Below, piece by piece: positions 57,462-64,000 of a stretch of DNA of 64,000 nucleotides (its first letter is position 1; each line of letters starts with the position of its first letter). The notes under the pieces were generated by a model. That model worked only from the letters and a program-made list of their open reading frames with translations. It did no database searches and was not told where the DNA came from. The position numbers and the translations under genes are program-made. The DNA is taken from the NCBI RefSeq assembly GCF_000969445.1, contig NZ_JZEY01000054.1, positions 186,001-250,000 of the forward strand, written 5' to 3'. Origin of the DNA: Devosia chinhatensis. Lineage in GTDB: Bacteria; Pseudomonadota; Alphaproteobacteria; Rhizobiales; Devosiaceae.

Positions 57462-58433
57462 ATGCAAGCCTGGTTTGCCCGCCATTATGGCGGACCTGAA
57501 GTCCTGCGCCTCGCACAGGCGCCGATCCCGGCGATAAAGCCCGATCAGATCCTGGTCCGCATTCTCGCCACCACGGTCAATTCCGGCGATGTCAGGGTGC
57601 GGGGCTGCGATTTTCCTGCTGGCACCAAGCTCATGGGTCGTCTGGCTTTGGGCTGGAACGGCCCGCGCCAGCCCATATTGGGCACCGAATATGCCGGCGT
57701 GGTCGAAAGCATAGGGGCGGGCGTAACGCGTTTCCAGAACGGCGACGCCGTCTATGCCTTTTCCGGTCTCATTATGCGCGCCCACGCCCAATATGCCGCC
57801 ATTGCGGAAAACGGTCCCGTCGCGTTACTGCCCGCCGGCCTCGATTTTCATCAGGCCTCCTCCCTCTGCTTCGGCGGCACCACCGCGCTGCATTATCTGC
57901 GTCAGGCAGGCCTGAAACCCGGCGACGACATCCTTGTGCTCGGGGCGTCGGGCGCAGTGGGCCTTGCTCTCGTCCAGCTGGCCAGACACAGGGGCGCGCG
58001 GGTCACTGCCTCCACCAGCGCCGCCAATGCCGAACTCGTCCTCCGCCATGGCGCCGACCGGGTCATCGATTATCGCTCGACCGACATCGCCAGCCTCCCT
58101 GATCGCTTCGACATCGTTGCCGATGCCGTCGGCGCGATGACCTTTATCGATGCGCAAAACCTGTTGCGGCCTGAGGGCCGTTACCTTGCCATTGCCGGGG
58201 CGCTCAAGGAAATGCTCGGCTCCCTAAGCAAGGGCAGGGAGGGCCGCCGCATGATTGCCGGTCCCGCCGCCGAGCGGGCCGAGGACGTCGTTGAACTGGG
58301 GCGCCTCGCCGCCGCAGGCCATTACCGGCCTCATATCGACAAGGTCTTCGACTGGTCGGAACTTCCCGCCGCCCACGCCTATGTTGAAACGGGCCGCAAG
58401 CGGGGCAGTGTCGTCGTCTCGGTCGGGGAATAG
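57462..58433 (+). CDS. MDR-family NADPH:quinone reductase-like oxidoreductase
   Basis: A 323-residue zinc-independent medium-chain dehydrogenase/reductase. It begins MQAWFARHYGGPEVLRLAQ, has LGTEYAGVVESIGAGVTRFQNGDAVYAF and the NAD(P)-binding VLGASGAVGLALVQLARHRGARV. Members reduce quinones or enones. It starts 21 bp after the Xre gene, with GGGAG before the ATG, and may belong to the same transcript. Confidence 0.9.
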   Translation: MQAWFARHYGGPEVLRLAQAPIPAIKPDQILVRILATTVNSGDVRVRGCDFPAGTKLMGRLALGWNGPRQPILGTEYAGVVESIGAGVTRFQNGDAVYAFSGLIMRAHAQYAAIAENGPVALLPAGLDFHQASSLCFGGTTALHYLRQAGLKPGDDILVLGASGAVGLALVQLARHRGARVTASTSAANAELVLRHGADRVIDYRSTDIASLPDRFDIVADAVGAMTFIDAQNLLRPEGRYLAIAGALKEMLGSLSKGREGRRMIAGPAAERAEDVVELGRLAAAGHYRPHIDKVFDWSELPAAHAYVETGRKRGSVVVSVGE

Positions 58434-58437
58434 GCGA

Positions 58438-59955
58438 TCACCCCCAGGGATTTTCCACCATGGGCCAGATGTCGCGTCTGGCCTTGCGGTAATCGGTTTC
58501 GGCCGGCTGGTTCGGATAGGGCTTGCCCGCCGAGCAATAGACAATCTCGGAGGCGATCCGGGAAAACGAATCGTAGAAGTGATTGGTCGATTTGATCAGA
58601 AGGATGTTCCGCGTAGTCGGCTCGATCCCCATGACCGAAAAGAGGCTTGGATCAAAGCTCTGCGCGCGGGTGGAATTGAGGATCACGTCGATGCCGTCAA
58701 ACGTCACCCAGGCGGCGTCACCAAACGGGGCGAGGCTCTCTCCGAACTTCATTTCAGCATCGCGCTTGAGCGCCTGTACGCGCACCCGCCGATCGATCGG
58801 CATGCCGGTATAGGGCGCCGACTTGGCGCCGAACCGCAGCATGATCTCGGCGCCTTCCCCGGCCGCAAAACAGATCTGCACCGCAATCGGGTCCCAGATC
58901 GTGCCCACCGCCACATTGCGCGCGCCGCGGCGGATCAGCTCGTCGAGGATGATCGTTGCGTCGCCTGCCGTACCCCCACCGGGATTGTCCCAGACATCGG
59001 CGATCACCACCGGTCCCTTCGGGGCGGCCAGCGCCGCGTCCACGGCCGCAACCTCATCCACCTGCCGCACCATGAACGTGCCGCGCATGGCAAAGAGTTC
59101 GCGCCCCAGTGTTTCGACAAGGCTTGATCCAAGGGCTGGCTGGTTGTCCGTCACGGCAACCAGCTTGGTGCCCATTTCCGGCACGTCGCCAGCCATGAAG
59201 CCATGCACCACCGAGAGCGAAAGCAGCCCCGGCTGGGATTGTTCGAGGGCCATGATCCTGTCGACAAACCCGCGCATCGGCTGCTTGGACGTAGGAAAGA
59301 CGTCGATCATGCGGCAATCGAACACGCTCATTACCGGCCGGATCTCGCCCTTGAGCGTGCGCACGGCAATCGACCAGAGATCGCGCGCCCGGTCGACGAA
59401 ATCGGTATGCGGGAATTCCTTGAAATAGACGAAGAAATCGGCCGCCTCGGCGCGCTTTGCCGTCAGGTGACTATGCGGATCGAGCTCGGCGCAGACCAGG
59501 ACGTCGGGCCCCACCATGGCGCGGATACGGGTCAGAAGATCCCCCTCGGGATCGTCATAGCCCTGCGCCACCATGGCGCCATGCAATCCGAGCACCACGC
59601 CATCGACCGGCAGCGCTGCCTGCAATTGCTCCAGGATTTCGTCGCGCAGGTCCTCATAGGTTGCCCGTGCCACCAGCCCCGCCGGGTCGGCCCAGCTCGC
59701 CGATCCCTCGATCAGCGTCCAGCCCTCGCGGGCGCAGACCTCGCGCCCCACAGTGATCGGCGCCGTGCACAGCGTCGGCGTCGCCGGATGCTCTCCCGGC
59801 CGCGCATAGAGCGACGCCTCGAAGGCGCGCTTGTCGATGGCGATGGGAGAGAACGTGTTCGTTTCGGTGGCGAGGGCGGCGGTGAACAGGCGCAATTCCG
59901 GTGTCCGGGATGAGAGAGCTGGCTGCACCAAGGCTATAGCAAGCGCGTTGCTCAA
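58438..59955 (-). CDS. M81-family metallopeptidase (MlrC-like)
   Basis: A 505-residue protein of the M81/MlrC family. It has the N-terminal FTAALATETNTFSP signature, VDGVVLGLHGAMVAQGYDDPEGDLL, CAELDPHSHLTAKR and VVIADVWDNPGGGTAGDATIIL, which supply zinc ligands (Glu, His, Asp, His). MlrC cleaves linearised microcystin fragments, but most bacterial members have other, unknown amide substrates. The first 20 residues before LRLFTAALATE are not conserved, so a later start is possible. It is divergent from the RidA gene. Confidence 0.88.
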   Translation of the reverse strand: MSNALAIALVQPALSSRTPELRLFTAALATETNTFSPIAIDKRAFEASLYARPGEHPATPTLCTAPITVGREVCAREGWTLIEGSASWADPAGLVARATYEDLRDEILEQLQAALPVDGVVLGLHGAMVAQGYDDPEGDLLTRIRAMVGPDVLVCAELDPHSHLTAKRAEAADFFVYFKEFPHTDFVDRARDLWSIAVRTLKGEIRPVMSVFDCRMIDVFPTSKQPMRGFVDRIMALEQSQPGLLSLSVVHGFMAGDVPEMGTKLVAVTDNQPALGSSLVETLGRELFAMRGTFMVRQVDEVAAVDAALAAPKGPVVIADVWDNPGGGTAGDATIILDELIRRGARNVAVGTIWDPIAVQICFAAGEGAEIMLRFGAKSAPYTGMPIDRRVRVQALKRDAEMKFGESLAPFGDAAWVTFDGIDVILNSTRAQSFDPSLFSVMGIEPTTRNILLIKSTNHFYDSFSRIASEIVYCSAGKPYPNQPAETDYRKARRDIWPMVENPWG

Positions 59956-60062
59956 TCACGTAAGAAATTTACATTTTTGAGCGCTTCGGTGCAACAAACC
60001 TCGATTTGTCGCCTCAAAACCGCTATCAGAAGAAACTCAGTTTCAAAGATCGAGGAAAAAGC

Positions 60063-60446
60063 ATGCCGATCAAGCGCTATGGTGCCGATAAATCCGGAGC
60101 CGGTGGCCAGAACCTGCCTTTCGCGCGCGCCGTCGAGGCCGGCGGCTGGCTGCATGTGTCCGGGCAGGTCGCGATGAAGGATGGCGAGATCGTCGGCACC
60201 GGCATCATCGAGCAGACCCACCTCACCATCCAGAATGTCATCGCCATTCTCGAGGAAGCCGGCTACGGCCTCGAACATGTGGTGCGCTGCGGCGTCTGGC
60301 TGGACGATCCGCGCGATTTCTGGAGCTTCAACGCGGTCTATAAGTCCTATTTCGGCGAGCATCCGCCGGCCCGCGCCTGCGTCCAGAGCCACATGATGGT
60401 CGATTGCAAGGTCGAGATTGACTGCGTCGCCTATAAGGGCCCGTAA
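60063..60446 (+). CDS. RidA/YjgF-family protein
   Basis: A 127-residue Rid-family protein: SGAGGQNLPFARAVEAGGWLHVSGQVAMKDGEIVGTGIIEQTHLTIQNVIAILEEAGYGLEHVVRCGVWLDDPRDFWSFNAVYKSYFGEHPPARACVQ. RidA enzymes hydrolyse reactive imine/enamine intermediates. The critical Arg (PPARACV) is present. GAGGAAAAA precedes the ATG. In front of a PLP enzyme gene, a role in handling imines from D-amino acid breakdown is plausible. Confidence 0.9.
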   Translation: MPIKRYGADKSGAGGQNLPFARAVEAGGWLHVSGQVAMKDGEIVGTGIIEQTHLTIQNVIAILEEAGYGLEHVVRCGVWLDDPRDFWSFNAVYKSYFGEHPPARACVQSHMMVDCKVEIDCVAYKGP

Positions 60447-60495
60447 GGTTCCGGCATAGATCGTTCCAAGACCCCAGGCGGAGTTGTCTTTCCTC

Positions 60496-61278
60496 ATGAC
60501 GCAGCATGAATCCCCCTTCCGTCTCGACGGCAAGACGGTTTTGATTTCCGGCGCCGGCGGCGGTATCGGTCGCGTGCTGGTCGAGACCTTCCGCGCCGCA
60601 GGAGCCCTGGTCGTGGGTGCTGATCGTACGGCCGACCCGCTCGATGCCCTGCCGCTGGCCCGCAAAATTCTCTTCGATCAGTCCGATGCCGGGGCCACCC
60701 GCGCCGCCATTGCTGCCGACATTGCCGCCCATGGCGCGCCCGATGCGGTCATAGCCAACGCCGGCTTCACCCGTGCCGAGCATCTGGGGCAGCTCGATGA
60801 CGATGTCTGGGCCAGCGAGATGGCCATAAACCTCAATGGGGCCTTTGCGCTGGTCGATCCCATCGTCACCGCCATGGCCGAGCGCGGCTCGGGCAATGTC
60901 GTTTTCATATCCTCGGTCAATGCGCTGCAACATCTGGGCAATCCGGCCTATTCCGCCGCCAAGGCCGGGCTCGTCGCCTATGCCAAGGCCATCGCGGTCG
61001 AGCGGGGTGCCCAGGGCGTGCGCGCCAATGTCGTGGCGCCCGGCTCGGTGCGCACCCCGGCCTGGGATCATCGCCTCGCCGCCGATCCCGGCCTGCTCGA
61101 CAAGGTGCTGCCCCATTACCCGCTCGGCCGCCTCGTCAGCCCAGGCGAGGTTTCCAATGCCGCCCTTTTCCTTGCCTCCGACGCCGCCTCGGGCGTCACC
61201 GGCGTGACCATTCCCGTCGATGCCGGCCTCACCGCCGGCAATCTGCGCTTCGTCGATGACGTGTTGAGGGCAAAATGA
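60496..61278 (+). CDS. SDR-family oxidoreductase
   Basis: A 260-residue short-chain dehydrogenase. It has the NAD(P) motif SGAGGGIGRVL, NAG in IANAGFTRAE, and the catalytic Ser (VFISSVNAL) and Tyr-Lys (AYSAAKAGLVAYAKA). The C-terminal SGVTGVTIPVDAGLTAGN is typical for classical SDRs. A hydroxyacid or polyol substrate is possible. Its stop overlaps the next ATG (ATGA). Confidence 0.9.
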   Translation: MTQHESPFRLDGKTVLISGAGGGIGRVLVETFRAAGALVVGADRTADPLDALPLARKILFDQSDAGATRAAIAADIAAHGAPDAVIANAGFTRAEHLGQLDDDVWASEMAINLNGAFALVDPIVTAMAERGSGNVVFISSVNALQHLGNPAYSAAKAGLVAYAKAIAVERGAQGVRANVVAPGSVRTPAWDHRLAADPGLLDKVLPHYPLGRLVSPGEVSNAALFLASDAASGVTGVTIPVDAGLTAGNLRFVDDVLRAK

Positions 61279-62339
61279 GCAGGATCGCCGATCTCCAGAC
61301 CCCAGCCGTTTTGATCGACCTCGACATTGCCCAGGTCAATCTCCAGCGTGCCCAGCAGGCGGCGGACAAGGCCGGATTGCAATTGCGCCCCCATATCAAG
61401 ACCCACAAGCTGCCGTTTTTTGCACGGCGGCAGGTGGCGCTGGGTGCCATGGGCATCACCGTGCAGAAGCTGGGCGAGGCCGAGGTCATGGCCGATGCCG
61501 GCCTTGATGATCTTCTCCTCACCTTTAACATCATCGGTGCCGCCAAGCTTGGGCGTCTCAAGGCCCTGCATGATCGCGTCACCATTCGCGTCGTCGCCGA
61601 CAGCCTGGCCTGCGTCGAGGGCCTCGCTGCAACCTTCACCGATCCGTCCCGTCCGCTGGGCGTTTTCGTCGAATGCGACACCGGCATGGGCCGCTGCGGC
61701 GTGCAATCGCCCGAGGCGGCTTTGGATCTGGCCCGAACCATCATTGCCGCGCCGGGCCTCGCCTTTGCGGGGCTCATGACCTATCCGGCCGCCGGAAAAT
61801 ATGCCGCCGCCAATCACTGGCTCGCCGAGGCCAAGGCGCTGTTCGACGCCGAAAACATTCCCGTGCCGGCCATCACCACGGGCGGCACGCCCGATATCTG
61901 GCACATGCAGGACGCCTCCGGCATCGCCACCGAATACCGCCCCGGCACCTATATCTACATGGATCGCTCCCAGGTCGCCGCCGGCGCCGCCACATTCGAC
62001 GATTGCGCGCTCACGGTCCTCGCCACCGTGGTCTCCCGCCCGACGGAACATCGCGCCATTATCGATGCCGGGTCAAAAGCGCTCACCAGCGATCTCCTGG
62101 GTCTGGTCGGACACGGCTATGTCCTCGAATACCCCGATGCCAGGATCGTTGGGCTCAGCGAGGAACACGGAACCATCGACGTCTCCGATTGTCCGGAAAA
62201 ACCGCAGATCGGTGACCTTGTGCGCATCGTTCCCAATCATTGCTGCCCGGTGACCAACCTTTTTGACCAGGTGCACCTGGTGCGCGCTGACAGCGTGCTC
62301 GAAACGCTGCAGGTCGCGGCACGGGGCCGGGTGGACTGA
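61275..62339 (+). CDS. D-threonine aldolase / D-serine dehydratase-like PLP enzyme
   Basis: A 354-residue fold-type III PLP enzyme of the DSD1/D-threonine aldolase family. The PLP Lys is in LRPHIKTHKLP. GVFVECDTGMGRCGV and TTGGTPDIWHMQ are conserved, and the C-terminal metal site is PNHCCPVTNLFD (His and Cys ligands). Likely reactions are cleavage of D-3-hydroxy amino acids to glycine and an aldehyde, or deamination of D-Ser. It is coupled to the SDR gene. Confidence 0.88.
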   Translation: MSRIADLQTPAVLIDLDIAQVNLQRAQQAADKAGLQLRPHIKTHKLPFFARRQVALGAMGITVQKLGEAEVMADAGLDDLLLTFNIIGAAKLGRLKALHDRVTIRVVADSLACVEGLAATFTDPSRPLGVFVECDTGMGRCGVQSPEAALDLARTIIAAPGLAFAGLMTYPAAGKYAAANHWLAEAKALFDAENIPVPAITTGGTPDIWHMQDASGIATEYRPGTYIYMDRSQVAAGAATFDDCALTVLATVVSRPTEHRAIIDAGSKALTSDLLGLVGHGYVLEYPDARIVGLSEEHGTIDVSDCPEKPQIGDLVRIVPNHCCPVTNLFDQVHLVRADSVLETLQVAARGRVD

Positions 62340-62381
62340 TCGGCCGCCAGCCCTTACCATTTTCTGGGTGAGGGTCCCCGC

Positions 62382-63212
62382 ATGCGCATCGTCGACACCC
62401 ATCTGCACCTGATCTATCCGGACAGGCTCTCCTATCCCTGGATCGGCCCGGGCCATCCCTTGCGGCGCCCCTGGACGGTCGAGGATTACTGGGCCGAGGC
62501 GACGCCGCTGGGTATAGAGGCCGCCTTGCACATGGAGGTTGATGTCAGCCCCGGTGACATCGAGGCCGAAACTGAATTGGTCGTCGCTCTTCCCGGCATT
62601 ATCGGCGCCATAGCCGCCTGCCGTCCGGAACAGGCCGATTTTCCCGCGCGCATTGACGCTATCCTGGCGGCGGGGCAGGGGCGGGTAAGGGGCTTTCGCC
62701 GCATTCTGCATGAAGTGGACGACGGGCTGAGCCTCGCGCCGATCTTCACCGAAAACCTGAAGCGTCTCGTGCCGCTGGGCCTGCCCTTCGATCTCTGCCT
62801 GCGCGCCGACCAGCTCCATCTCGGCACCCGGCTCGCGCGCCTCGTCCCGGACTTGACCTTCGTGCTCGATCATTGCGGCAATCCCGATATTGCCGGGCAG
62901 GGGCTCGATCCCTCGCGGGGTGCGCTGGCCGACATTGCGACCTGTCCCAATATCGTCGCCAAGGTTTCGGGTCTCGTCAATCATTGCCATCCCGGCTGGA
63001 GCGCGCAGACGCTGCGCCCCTATGTCGAGTATGTCATCGAAAGCTTCGGCTGGGACCGTGTTCTTTGGGGCTCCGATCATCCCGTGGCCACGCTGACCGG
63101 GGGCACGCTCACCGATTGGGTCGGGGCGTCCCGCAGCATCGTTTCGGCCGCGAGCGAAGACGAAAAGGCCGCACTGTTCCACCGCAACGCCAAGCGGGTC
63201 TACCGGGTTTAG
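62382..63212 (+). CDS. Amidohydrolase-family lactonase-like enzyme
   Basis: A 276-residue TIM-barrel amidohydrolase (amidohydrolase_2). It starts MRIVDTHLHLIYPDRLSYPWI (HxH motif), with VLDHCGNPDI and the late Asp in LWGSDHPVATL. Close relatives include L-fuconolactonase and L-rhamnono-lactonase. A lactonase or decarboxylase role in sugar-acid breakdown is probable. GAGGG precedes the ATG. It follows the PLP enzyme gene by 42 bp. Confidence 0.88.
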   Translation: MRIVDTHLHLIYPDRLSYPWIGPGHPLRRPWTVEDYWAEATPLGIEAALHMEVDVSPGDIEAETELVVALPGIIGAIAACRPEQADFPARIDAILAAGQGRVRGFRRILHEVDDGLSLAPIFTENLKRLVPLGLPFDLCLRADQLHLGTRLARLVPDLTFVLDHCGNPDIAGQGLDPSRGALADIATCPNIVAKVSGLVNHCHPGWSAQTLRPYVEYVIESFGWDRVLWGSDHPVATLTGGTLTDWVGASRSIVSAASEDEKAALFHRNAKRVYRV

Positions 63213-63268
63213 GTTCGGCTTGCTCCTGTGCAGGGAGCATGAAATCCTGCGTTAAAGAGGAGAATGCC

Positions 63269-64000
63269 ATGGCCGATCCGAAGAGCCGCATCGCCGTTTC
63301 CACCTGGTCCCTGCATCGCCTGCTGGGCGCCACCTATCCGCACGACCTCTCGACCGATGCCGTCAGCGACGGCGAGGATACCTATGGGGAAGGCGAGGAA
63401 TCCCTGCTTGGCCTGCCGTCGGTCCTGGCCAATCACGGCTATGAGCGGCTCGAGATCGTGTCCTTCCATCTGCGCAGCCGCGATCCGATCTATCTGGGCG
63501 AATTGCGCAATCAGCTGAAGGTGTCCGGCGTCACCCTGCAGACCCTGCTCATCGATGCCGGCGATATCACCGACCCGCTGGTGGGCGAGCGCGATACGCG
63601 CTGGATCGCGGGCTGGCTCGAAGTCGCCAATGAATTGGGCGCAGAAAACGCGCGCATCATCGCGGGCAAGCAATCCACCTCCACCGAGGCGCTTGAGCGT
63701 TCCGTACGCGCCTTCCGCCAGCTTCTGGCGGCCAATGCCGGCTCGAACGTTCGCCTCGTCACCGAAAACTGGTTCGATCTGCTCTCCACCCCCGAGGCCG
63801 TCCATGTCCTGCTCGATCAGCTCGACGGAGAGGTGGGACTCCTCGCTGATTTCGGCAATTGGACCGGTCCGGACAAATATGCCGGCCTCGAGTCGATCTT
63901 CCCCCGCGCCTCTTTGTGCCATGCCAAGGCAGGCTTCATCGATGGCCGGCTCGATGAAGCCGATTACGGCCTCTGCATCGCGGCGGCCGAAGAAGCCGGT
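63269..64000 (+). CDS. Xylose-isomerase-like TIM-barrel protein (3' end beyond window)
   Basis: The first 244 codons of a sugar phosphate isomerase/epimerase-type protein (AP_endonuc_2 fold): RIAVSTWSLHRLLGATYPHDL, YERLEIVSFHLRS, NELGAENARIIAGKQ, RLVTENWFDLLSTPEAVH and VGLLADFGNWTGPDKYAG, with metal-site Glu and Asp candidates in the last two. It starts at ATG 63269 behind AAGAGGAG. It continues past the right edge. Cluster context suggests catabolism of a sugar- or hydroxy-acid-like compound. Confidence 0.85.
   Translation, partial: MADPKSRIAVSTWSLHRLLGATYPHDLSTDAVSDGEDTYGEGEESLLGLPSVLANHGYERLEIVSFHLRSRDPIYLGELRNQLKVSGVTLQTLLIDAGDITDPLVGERDTRWIAGWLEVANELGAENARIIAGKQSTSTEALERSVRAFRQLLAANAGSNVRLVTENWFDLLSTPEAVHVLLDQLDGEVGLLADFGNWTGPDKYAGLESIFPRASLCHAKAGFIDGRLDEADYGLCIAAAEEAG

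Overview
The window is a dense, high-GC stretch of an alphaproteobacterial chromosome. It most resembles the Hyphomicrobiales (Rhizobiales), and a Devosia-like organism is my best guess. This rests on the aerobic cob pathway set (CobW-CobN-CobO, CobE, CobK, CobB, CobQ), a CIRCE-controlled groESL, zur linked to znuCB, RibF beside a class IIA HAD hydrolase, and an Entner-Doudoroff operon. Nothing looks like a plasmid, prophage or integrated island. No tRNA, rRNA, insertion sequence or CRISPR array was seen.

Layout. 1-6.8 kb: a cut-off glycosyltransferase, a TSUP permease, an orphan BrnA-type antitoxin, groESL with CIRCE, small DUF proteins, a DMT transporter and a reductase. 6.8-15.4 kb: regulation and signalling (NtrC-type regulator, degenerate EAL protein, large chemoreceptor, HAD hydrolase, ribF, LuxR-type regulator). 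15.5-24.6 kb: a Pro-rich secreted protein with a glycosyltransferase, ileS, lspA, a lipoprotein, an RluB-like pseudouridine synthase with a long repetitive Arg/Gly tail, rsmD and a GFA protein. 24.6-28 kb: the zinc uptake locus (zur-znuB-znuC and divergent znuA) with two Zur-like boxes. 28-29.5 kb: small conserved proteins.

29.5-43.4 kb is a cobalamin region. A cobalamin riboswitch precedes cobW-cobN-cobO. After a CDF metal exporter come cobE, cobK, cobA, cobB, cobQ, cobD and cobU/P. Together they cover cobalt chelation, adenosylation, amidation, aminopropanol attachment and nucleotide-loop activation, plus the entry methylation (CobA) and two ring-contraction-stage steps (CobE, CobK). The remaining corrin-ring methyltransferases must lie elsewhere. 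REP-like palindromes sit between cobW and cobN and, unusually, inside the cobN reading frame.

43.6-48.7 kb is a sugar-catabolism operon (BadF-type kinase, zwf, pgl, edd). 48.7-51 kb holds two divergent citrate-synthase-family genes. One carries a MerR-like DNA-binding domain, and the gap between them contains a perfect 24-bp palindrome. 51-57.5 kb: a dioxygenase-esterase fusion coupled to mutL, a membrane alpha/beta hydrolase, tadA, and a small membrane-protein/HTH pair behind two palindromes. 57.5-64 kb: an MDR reductase, then a catabolic cluster (M81 peptidase, divergent RidA, SDR, D-threonine-aldolase-like enzyme, amidohydrolase, TIM-barrel isomerase cut by the right edge).

Most adjacent genes overlap or nearly touch. 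Three convergent pairs share a single CTAG as a double TAG stop. The candidates I find most worth testing are the regulator-like citrate synthase with its palindrome, the palindromic elements translated within cobN, the folded leader of cobE, and the dioxygenase-esterase fusion.
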